A stretch of DNA of 10,281 nucleotides from Burkholderiales bacterium UBA4615 (lineage in GTDB: Bacteria > Pseudomonadota > Gammaproteobacteria > Burkholderiales > Burkholderiaceae_E), in contig DGIT01000032.1 in NCBI GenBank assembly GCA_002386465.1, positions 54,528 through 64,808 of the forward strand, written 5' to 3'. Within the stretch, counting starts at the first letter, position 1; every line of letters starts with the position of its first letter. Positions 1-4,349 of this stretch are shown here, in pieces. The notes below the pieces were generated by a model. That model saw only the letters and a program-made list of their open reading frames with translations, had not been told where the DNA came from and did not search any database. The position numbers and the translations under genes are program-made.

Positions 1-276
1 TACTCGATCTCCAACAACGCCGAGTTTGGCGAATACGAGACGGGCCCCAAGATGATCACGCCTGAAACCAAGGCAGCGATGAAACAGGTCCTGGCTGACA
101 TTCAGTCTGGCGACTATGCCAAGCGCTTCATCCTCGAAAACCGAGCCGGCGCTCCCACGCTGCTGTCGCGCCGCAGGTTGACCGCGGAGCATCCGATTGA
201 GCAGGTCGGCGAGAAATTGCGTGCGATGATGCCCTGGATCAAGGCCAACAAGCTGGTCGATCGCTCGCGTAACTGA
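1..276 (+). CDS. ilvC: Ketol-acid reductoisomerase (NADP+), 3' part only
   Basis: This is the last 91 codons of ketol-acid reductoisomerase, open from base 1 in frame 1 and ending in TGA at 274-276. The enzyme isomerises and reduces acetolactate or acetohydroxybutyrate in valine, leucine and isoleucine synthesis, using NADPH and Mg2+ in the cytosol. The visible part is the C-terminal all-helical knotted domain. It opens with YSISNNAEFGEYETGP, the family's conserved substrate-pocket segment, and ends with the typical HPIEQVGEKLRAMMPWI and NKLVD block. The short C-terminus fits the class I (about 340-residue) form. The ATG at 52 is an internal Met codon, not a start. The N-terminal Rossmann domain lies outside the window. 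Identification is by recognised motifs and is very secure. Confidence 0.96.
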   Translation, partial: YSISNNAEFGEYETGPKMITPETKAAMKQVLADIQSGDYAKRFILENRAGAPTLLSRRRLTAEHPIEQVGEKLRAMMPWIKANKLVDRSRN

Positions 277-288
277 CAGTCCTTGCCC

Positions 289-306
289 GACTGCGACTGC
301 GACTGC
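289..306 (+). repeat. Three perfect tandem copies of GACTGC
   Basis: GACTGC occurs at 289-294, 295-300 and 301-306 without interruption, in the 94-base gap between ilvC and pssA. No function is evident. It is long enough to stand out but short enough to be slippage noise. Confidence 0.7.
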
Positions 307-317
307 GGCGTCTACAG

Positions 318-329
318 GCGTCGCGACGC
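318..329. repeat. 12-bp perfect palindrome GCGTCGCGACGC
   Basis: The dodecamer equals its own reverse complement and lies 41 bases before the pssA start. It has no T-tract after it and no spacer, so it does not look like an intrinsic terminator. It could be a dimeric protein site or chance in G+C-rich DNA. Confidence 0.5.
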
Positions 330-370
330 AGCGCAGTAGTCAGCATGTTCGCGCGCGTTACGGGGGAAAG

Positions 371-1234
371 ATGGTCGATAAGCCCAGGCACAGCCGACGG
401 AAACCGTTAAGGGTTCCACGTGTTGCGCGCGTCGCTCGGGACTACCCCGAGTCTGACGCCCCCGTCGTTTCTGCACCGGTCCCACCTGGTCGCCCTCGTT
501 CGCGCGGCATTTATTTACTGCCCAACGCCTTTACGACCGGAAATCTCTTCGCAGGGTTTTTCGCGATCGTCCAGGCGATGAACAACCGGTTCGAAATCGC
601 CGCCGTTGCGATTTTTATCGCCATGGTGCTGGATGGTCTGGATGGGAGGGTCGCTCGTCTGACTGGGACGCAAAGCGCTTTCGGAGAGCAATACGACTCC
701 ATGTCCGACATGGTCTCATTTGGACTTGCGCCCGCCTTGGTGGTTTACGAATGGTCCCTGCGGGGGATGGGCAAGCTAGGCTGGCTTGCAGCCTTTGTTT
801 ATGTCGCGGGCGCGGCGCTGCGTCTGGCCCGTTTCAACACCAACATCGGCGTGGTCGACAAGCGCTTCTTTCAGGGGATGCCGAGCCCGGCGGCTGCGGC
901 GCTTGTGACCGGGCTGGTCTGGATCGCCACCGATCTCAGGGAAACCCGCTGGATCGATGCCACGGGGGGTGACTTGCGCTGGCTCGCCTGGGCCATCACG
1001 GTCTATGCCGGGGTCACGATGGTGTCGAGCGCACCGTTCTACAGTTTCAAGGACATCAATCTCAAGCGCAGTGTGCCGTACATGGTCCTGCCGCTGCTGG
1101 TACTGGGCTTTGTTCTGGTGTCCTCGGATCCACCGACAGTCCTTTTTTCCCTGTTCATGCTTTACGCACTCTCAGGCTATGTGGTCTGGGTCTGGCGTCG
1201 ACTGAACTTGCGCCGCCAGGCTGCATCAAATTGA
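371..1234 (+). CDS. pssA: CDP-diacylglycerol--serine O-phosphatidyltransferase (type II PssA)
   Basis: This integral membrane enzyme transfers phosphatidyl from CDP-diacylglycerol to L-serine, giving phosphatidylserine and CMP; decarboxylation then yields phosphatidylethanolamine. The 287-residue product carries the complete CDP-alcohol phosphatidyltransferase motif D-x2-DG-x2-AR-x8-G-x3-D-x3-D at residues 88-113 (D88, D91, G92, A95, R96, G105, D109, D113), whose Asp residues bind metal and substrate. FFQGMPSPAAAA (166-177) is typical of the serine-specific branch. Hydrophobic segments lie near 50-70, 74-90, 115-128, 135-153, 171-187, 202-219, 234-251 and 255-275. The first about 46 residues are a basic, Arg/Pro-rich, probably cytoplasmic extension. 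The ATG is preceded by GGGGGA at 362-367, a usable Shine-Dalgarno sequence. This is unlike the phospholipase D-like PssA of E. coli. It follows ilvC after 94 bases on the same strand. Confidence 0.95.
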   Translation: MVDKPRHSRRKPLRVPRVARVARDYPESDAPVVSAPVPPGRPRSRGIYLLPNAFTTGNLFAGFFAIVQAMNNRFEIAAVAIFIAMVLDGLDGRVARLTGTQSAFGEQYDSMSDMVSFGLAPALVVYEWSLRGMGKLGWLAAFVYVAGAALRLARFNTNIGVVDKRFFQGMPSPAAAALVTGLVWIATDLRETRWIDATGGDLRWLAWAITVYAGVTMVSSAPFYSFKDINLKRSVPYMVLPLLVLGFVLVSSDPPTVLFSLFMLYALSGYVVWVWRRLNLRRQAASN

Positions 1235-1260
1235 CCGTAGGCAGTGTCGCCCTTTAACAT
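1231..1260 (+). promoter_or_regulatory. Putative sigma70 promoter for tpiA and downstream genes
   Basis: A -35-like TTGACC (1231-1236, 5 of 6 to TTGACA) and a -10-like TAACAT (1255-1260, 4 of 6 to TATAAT) are separated by 18 bases. The -35 box includes the pssA stop codon (TGA at 1232-1234). Transcription would begin near 1267, leaving a leader of about 20-25 bases before the tpiA ATG at 1290. This is inference from consensus match and position. Confidence 0.5.
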
Positions 1261-1289
1261 AGCGGGTTGTCTTCATTGAAATTCCGCTC

Positions 1290-2087
1290 ATGACGTCACC
1301 CCGAAAGAGCGCCGCACCCGGGCGTAAGCCTCTGGTCATCGGCAATTGGAAGATGCACGGCGATGTGGCGTTCATAGAATCCCTGCTCGCCGGCGTGCGG
1401 AAAGGATGGCGTCTGCGGGCGCAGGTACAGGCCGTCGACGTAGGTGTCTGTCCGCCTTACCCCTACATCGGACTGGTCGCAGCCAGACTGGCCGGGAGTC
1501 CCCTCACCTGGGGTTCGCAGAACATTTCGGATCATGAGCGCGGCGCCTACACCGGCGAGGTCGCGGGCAGCATGCTGGCAGACCTGGCGTGTACATGGGC
1601 GCTGATCGGGCATTCCGAGCGACGTGCGTTATTCGGCGAGACCGATGTGCAGGTCGCAGCAAAGGTCGATCAGGCATTGGCCAGTGGCGTAATACCTGTG
1701 ATCTGTGTGGGCGAGACGCTCCAGGAACGTGAGGCGGGCCAAACCGAGGCCGTCTTAGGCAGGCAGATCGATGCCGTGTGCGCACGCCTTCAACATGCCG
1801 CGGACCGCTATGTGTTGGCCTATGAGCCCGTCTGGGCGATTGGTACAGGCGTGACTGCCACGCCGGAGCAAGCTCAGGCGGCTCATCGCTTCCTGCGCAA
1901 TCGCCTGCTGGCGGGAGGCGTTTTTTCGGCGTCAGCTGCGCGCATTTTGTATGGTGGTTCAGTCAAGCCTGGCAATGCGGCCGAGCTTTTTTCCCAGCCC
2001 GATGTCGATGGTGGCCTGATCGGCGGCGCATCGCTCGTGGCGGACGATTTTTTGGCGATCTGCCGCGCAGCGGCCAGCGTTGCCTGA
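1290..2087 (+). CDS. tpiA: Triose-phosphate isomerase
   Basis: This cytosolic TIM-barrel enzyme interconverts dihydroxyacetone phosphate and glyceraldehyde 3-phosphate in glycolysis and gluconeogenesis. The 265-residue product has all the catalytic landmarks. GNWKMHG (18-24) carries Lys21, IGHSERR (106-112) carries the electrophilic His108, and AYEPVWAIGTG (177-187) is the family signature with the general base Glu179 and the start of mobile loop 6. The phosphate-binding loops YGGSVKPGN (221-229) and GGLIGGASL (241-249) follow. The chosen ATG gives an N-terminal extension of about ten residues (Ser/Arg/Lys/Pro-rich) compared with most bacterial enzymes, which begin just before the GNWKM strand. 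No other start lies between it and that strand, and its Shine-Dalgarno match is weak. secG follows 19 bases after the stop. Confidence 0.97.
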   Translation: MTSPRKSAAPGRKPLVIGNWKMHGDVAFIESLLAGVRKGWRLRAQVQAVDVGVCPPYPYIGLVAARLAGSPLTWGSQNISDHERGAYTGEVAGSMLADLACTWALIGHSERRALFGETDVQVAAKVDQALASGVIPVICVGETLQEREAGQTEAVLGRQIDAVCARLQHAADRYVLAYEPVWAIGTGVTATPEQAQAAHRFLRNRLLAGGVFSASAARILYGGSVKPGNAAELFSQPDVDGGLIGGASLVADDFLAICRAAASVA

Positions 2088-2094
2088 GGTTTTT

Positions 2095-2100
2095 GGAGAG
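2095..2100 (+). promoter_or_regulatory. Shine-Dalgarno site that fixes the secG start
   Basis: GGAGAG lies 6 bases before the ATG at 2107. It supports that ATG over the TTG at 2080, which would add nine residues, overlap the tpiA stop and have no ribosome-binding site. Confidence 0.7.
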
Positions 2101-2106
2101 TTCCGG

Positions 2107-2598
2107 ATGTCCATTCTTTCGACGATCGCCGTGGTGATCCAGGTATTAAGTGCCATCGGCGTCATCGTTCTGGTGCTGCTGCAGCATGGCAAGGGCGCCG
2201 ATATGGGCGCAGCGTTTGGTTCCGGTTCTTCCGGCAGCCTCTTTGGTGCTACCGGCTCGGCCAATTTCCTGAGTCGCCTCACTGCAGCCTTAGCCACGGT
2301 GTTTTTCATTTCCACTCTGGCGCTCGCGTTCTTTGCGAACAGCCGGGACGCGTCACGCGAGCCGTCCAGCGTGATGGACAAGCTCTCAGTCCCGGCTACC
2401 GCTCCCACAACGCCGTCAGGCGCCGCTGCGGGTTCGACCACGCCACCTGTGGCAACCAATCCGGCAGCGACCGATGTCCCCGCTGCTCAAGCGCCTGCCC
2501 AGACCGGTGCGGGGGCGGGTGCGGTGCCGGCAGCAGGCAGTGCGGCGCCGGCTGATGCGTCGCAAAAAAATGGCGCGTCCAACGCAATACCGAAGTAA
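2107..2598 (+). CDS. secG: Protein translocase subunit SecG, long-tailed
   Basis: SecG is the small, non-essential partner of SecY and SecE in the inner-membrane Sec channel and stimulates SecA-driven export. The 163-residue product has the family pattern. A first hydrophobic helix (about 3-25) runs into LLQHGKGADMGAAFGSGSSG (24-43), the Gly-rich signature loop, followed by FGATG and a second helix (about 57-77). After residue 78 comes a tail of about 85 residues, mostly Ala, Pro, Thr, Ser and Gly and probably disordered. E. coli SecG is about 110 residues in all, so the tail is long; similar Ala/Pro-rich tails occur in other betaproteobacteria (recalled). A run of seven A bases (2564-2570) lies near the 3' end. 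The tpiA-secG pairing and the tRNA-Leu just downstream are a common arrangement. Confidence 0.93.
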   Translation: MSILSTIAVVIQVLSAIGVIVLVLLQHGKGADMGAAFGSGSSGSLFGATGSANFLSRLTAALATVFFISTLALAFFANSRDASREPSSVMDKLSVPATAPTTPSGAAAGSTTPPVATNPAATDVPAAQAPAQTGAGAGAVPAAGSAAPADASQKNGASNAIPK

Positions 2599-2606
2599 AG
2601 ACGCGG

Positions 2607-2612
2607 TAGAAT
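2607..2612 (+). promoter_or_regulatory. Possible -10 box for tRNA-Leu (and nuo)
   Basis: TAGAAT (5 of 6 to TATAAT) ends 11 bases before the first base of the tRNA. It is followed by a G+C-only stretch (2613-2623, CCGGCCGCCGC) that resembles the discriminator of stringently controlled stable-RNA promoters. No good -35 hexamer is found 15-19 bases upstream, so this is tentative. Confidence 0.4.
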
Positions 2613-2623
2613 CCGGCCGCCGC

Positions 2624-2708
2624 GCCGACGTGGTGAAATTGGTAGACACGCTATCTTGAGGGGGTAGTGGCGAAAGCTGTGCGAGTTCGAGTCTCGCCGT
2701 CGGCACCA
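2624..2708 (+). tRNA. tRNA-Leu, anticodon GAG
   Basis: An 85-base class II tRNA. The acceptor stem is GCCGACG (2624-2630) with CGTCGGC (2698-2704), all seven pairs matched. The discriminator is A2705 and CCA is encoded at 2706-2708. The D stem is GTG/CAC around a loop containing TTGG. The anticodon stem is CTATC/GGTAG with loop TTGAGGG, so the anticodon is GAG at 2658-2660, reading CUC and CUU leucine codons. The long variable arm (2668-2680) has a GAAA loop. The T stem is GCGAG/CTCGC with TTCGAGT. The gene sits 25 bases after secG and 37 bases before nuoA with no terminator after it. It may therefore be cut out of a longer secG-tRNA-nuo transcript by RNase P and 3' processing. Confidence 0.97.
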
Positions 2709-2733
2709 AGAATTCCAACACGCTGCACGTATC

Positions 2734-2738
2734 AGGGA
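2734..2738 (+). promoter_or_regulatory. Shine-Dalgarno site for the nuoA GTG start
   Basis: AGGGA ends 7 bases before the GTG at 2746. It supports that start, which gives the usual N-terminus MNLEQYLPVLLF for this subunit. Confidence 0.65.
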
Positions 2739-2745
2739 TGTCGTT

Positions 2746-3105
2746 GTGAACCTAGAGCAATACCTGCCCGTCCTGCTTTTCATGCTGGTGGGCACGGCGA
2801 TCGGCTTTGCGCCGATGCTGCTGGGCAAACTGCTGGGTCCGTCCCGTCCGGACCCCGAAAAGCTCTCGCCGTACGAGTGCGGCTTTGAAGCGTTCGAAGA
2901 TGCCCGCATGAAATTCGACGTCAGGTACTACCTGGTGGCGATTCTTTTCATCCTGTTCGATCTGGAAATTGCCTTCTTGTTTCCCTGGGCGGTTTCGCTC
3001 GATTCGATCGGATTCTTCGGATTCATGTCCATGATGATTTTCCTGACCATTCTGGTGGTCGGATTCATCTATGAATGGATGAAAGGCGCGCTCGACTGGG
3101 AGTGA
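2746..3105 (+). CDS. nuoA: NADH-quinone oxidoreductase subunit A
   Basis: NuoA (ND3 family) is a small membrane-arm subunit of complex I next to the quinone site; its long loop helps couple quinone reduction to proton pumping. The 119-residue product has three hydrophobic helices (about 5-28, 60-82 and 88-110). Between the first two is the conserved loop SPYECGFEAFEDAR (41-54), with the ND3-loop Cys at 45. Helix two carries the conserved acidic pair D72 and E74 in LFDLEIAFLFPWAV. Translation starts at GTG, the only non-ATG start chosen in this window, because no in-frame ATG precedes the hydrophobic helix and an AGGGA site is correctly spaced. The length is normal for the family. It is the first gene of the nuo operon. 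Unusually for such an operon, 138 bases separate it from nuoB. Confidence 0.96.
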   Translation: MNLEQYLPVLLFMLVGTAIGFAPMLLGKLLGPSRPDPEKLSPYECGFEAFEDARMKFDVRYYLVAILFILFDLEIAFLFPWAVSLDSIGFFGFMSMMIFLTILVVGFIYEWMKGALDWE

Positions 3106-3114
3106 GCGTCTGGG

Positions 3115-3130
3115 CGGCCCATGAGGGCCG
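3115..3130 (+). other. Hairpin in the nuoA-nuoB gap
   Basis: CGGCCC (3115-3120) pairs perfectly with GGGCCG (3125-3130) across an ATGA loop, starting 9 bases after the nuoA stop. There is no following T-tract, so it is not a standard intrinsic terminator. It could stabilise or mark processing of the mRNA between nuoA and nuoB. Only the potential to fold is seen. Confidence 0.45.
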
Positions 3131-3151
3131 GCGATGCCAGGTGGGCTTCGC

Positions 3152-3157
3152 AGGAGG
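3152..3157 (+). promoter_or_regulatory. Consensus Shine-Dalgarno AGGAGG before a small ORF
   Basis: A full AGGAGG, the strongest ribosome-binding match noted in the window, lies in the nuoA-nuoB gap. It is 3 bases from an ATG (3161) and 6 bases from the in-frame GTG that follows (3164). The spacing suits the GTG better. It is more than 80 bases from nuoB, so it cannot serve nuoB directly. Confidence 0.5.
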
Positions 3158-3160
3158 GTA

Positions 3161-3247
3161 ATGGTGAGTCGAATGAGATGGGACACCGTGCCGAAGTGCG
3201 CGGGTCAGAGCAGGGAGTTGTCAGTGGCTAGGAAGGGCAAGCAATGA
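3161..3247 (+). CDS. Possible 28-codon small ORF coupled to nuoB
   Basis: The ORF runs from ATG 3161 (or GTG 3164) to TGA 3245-3247 and would encode a basic 27-28-residue peptide beginning MVSRMRWD and ending VARKGKQ. It matches no family I recognise and has no hydrophobic segment or Cys pair. Two things favour translation: a full AGGAGG just upstream, and a stop that overlaps the nuoB ATG as ATGA, the same coupling geometry as nuoD/nuoE and nuoG/nuoH. Against it, the codons include AGT, CGA, AGA, AGG twice, TTG and TCA, unlike the neighbouring genes, where Arg is mostly CGC, CGT or CGG. If translated, it most likely acts as a leader that delivers ribosomes to nuoB. It may also be chance. Confidence 0.35.
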   Translation: MVSRMRWDTVPKCAGQSRELSVARKGKQ

Positions 3248-3720
3248 GCGTTGAAGGCCTCCTGAACGAAGGCTTCGTCACGACGAACCTCGACAAGCTG
3301 ATCAACTGGACCCGTACAGGCTCCATGTGGCCCATGACATTCGGGCTGGCCTGTTGCGCGGTGGAAATGATGCATGCCGGTGCGGCCCGTTACGACCTCG
3401 ATCGCTTCGGCATCATGTTCCGTCCGAGCCCGAGGCAGTCCGACGTCATGATCGTTGCGGGCACGTTGTGCAACAAAATGGCGCCCGCACTGCGCAAGGT
3501 CTACGATCAGATGGCCGAGCCGCGTTGGGTGATCTCAATGGGTTCATGCGCCAACGGCGGCGGGTACTACCACTATTCGTACTCGGTTGTGCGCGGATGC
3601 GATCGCATCGTTCCGGTAGATGTCTACGTGCCTGGCTGCCCACCAACGGCTGAGGCACTCCTCTACGGCATTCTGCAGTTGCAGAACAAGATCCGCCGTA
3701 CCAACACGATCGCGCGCTGA
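3244..3720 (+). CDS. nuoB: NADH-quinone oxidoreductase subunit B (N2 cluster)
   Basis: NuoB (PSST family) holds the terminal [4Fe-4S] cluster N2 that passes electrons to quinone at the junction of the peripheral and membrane arms. The 158-residue product keeps the four ligand cysteines: the adjacent pair C37-C38 in GLACCAVEMMH, C102 in SMGSCANGGGYYHYSYS, and C132 in VPGCPPTAEALL. The conserved stretch FRPSPRQSDVMIVAGTLCNKM (59-79) is present. The start is forced: a TAG lies in frame at 3229-3231 and no other start codon follows it before ATG 3244. GGAAGGG (3231-3237) is a well-placed ribosome-binding site. The length matches betaproteobacterial NuoB. nuoC follows after 9 bases. Confidence 0.98.
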   Translation: MSVEGLLNEGFVTTNLDKLINWTRTGSMWPMTFGLACCAVEMMHAGAARYDLDRFGIMFRPSPRQSDVMIVAGTLCNKMAPALRKVYDQMAEPRWVISMGSCANGGGYYHYSYSVVRGCDRIVPVDVYVPGCPPTAEALLYGILQLQNKIRRTNTIAR

Positions 3721-3729
3721 GGGTCCGGG

Positions 3730-4326
3730 ATGTCTGAGATACCCACCCTTCAATCTGCGCTCGGCGACGCGCTTGGAGACCACGCTGCGAGCCTGACGCA
3801 ACATCTGGGCGAGCACACGCTGCTCGTCCCGGCTTCAAGCTGGCTGCAGACTGCCTCGGTGCTGCGTGATCACGCGGCCTTGCGGTTCGATACGCTGATC
3901 GACCTTTGCGGTCTCGACTATCTCGAATATGGCAATGGAGCCCACGACGGTCCGCGCTTTGCAGTCGTGGTGCATCTGTTATCAGTGGTCCATAACCATC
4001 GTCTGCGCGTGCGGGTGTTTTGCACCGACGACGATTTCCCCGTACTGCCTTCCTTAATCGACATCTGGCCCGCCGTCGGGTGGTTTGAGCGCGAAGCCTT
4101 CGACCTGTTCGGAGTGGTCTTTGAAGGTCATCCTGACCTTCGCCGAATCCTGACCGACTACGGATTCGTCGGACATCCGTTCCGCAAGGACTTCCCGGTT
4201 TCTGGCCATGTGGAAATGCGCTACGACCCGGAGCAAAAGCGGGTGGTGTATCAGTCGGTCACGATCGAACCGAGAGAAATCGTGCCACGCGTCATTCGTG
4301 AAGAAGGATATGGCGTGGGCCGCTGA
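3730..4326 (+). CDS. nuoC: NADH-quinone oxidoreductase subunit C (30 kDa)
   Basis: NuoC is a cofactor-free subunit of the peripheral arm that packs against NuoD and NuoB. The 198-residue product carries the 30-kDa subunit signature at 119-140: FEREAFDLFGVVFEGHP followed by DLRRIL. The conserved DYGFVGHPFRKDFP (143-156) comes next. The N-terminal part includes LIDLCGLDYLEY (57-68) and the VVHLLSV strand typical of the fold. It is a stand-alone NuoC, not fused to NuoD as in E. coli, which fits most proteobacteria outside the enterics. The start has GAGGG (3719-3723) 6 bases upstream, overlapping the nuoB stop. The tail GYGVGR is short. nuoD begins 23 bases after the stop. Confidence 0.97.
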   Translation: MSEIPTLQSALGDALGDHAASLTQHLGEHTLLVPASSWLQTASVLRDHAALRFDTLIDLCGLDYLEYGNGAHDGPRFAVVVHLLSVVHNHRLRVRVFCTDDDFPVLPSLIDIWPAVGWFEREAFDLFGVVFEGHPDLRRILTDYGFVGHPFRKDFPVSGHVEMRYDPEQKRVVYQSVTIEPREIVPRVIREEGYGVGR

Positions 4327-4349
4327 GCGCGGCGTACACGCTTCACATC

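Noticed and set aside
2080..2106. TTG start for secG at 2080
   Set aside because: It would overlap the tpiA stop, lacks a ribosome-binding site and adds nine residues not typical of SecG; the ATG at 2107 has a well-spaced GGAGAG.
2738..2749. Three-codon ORF (ATG TCG TTG TGA) overlapping the nuoA GTG
   Set aside because: The AGGG directly abuts its ATG, leaving no spacer for initiation, while the spacing suits the GTG at 2746. It is probably coincidental.
3115..3130. Intrinsic terminator after nuoA
   Set aside because: The stem is only 6 bp and no T-tract follows, and seven more nuo genes of the same complex follow, so termination here is unlikely.
3121..3231. A second small ORF (36 codons) in the nuoA-nuoB gap, in the nuoB frame
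   Set aside because: Its ATG lies in the hairpin loop, has no Shine-Dalgarno sequence, and its TAG falls short of nuoB; the overlapping frame with AGGAGG is the better candidate.
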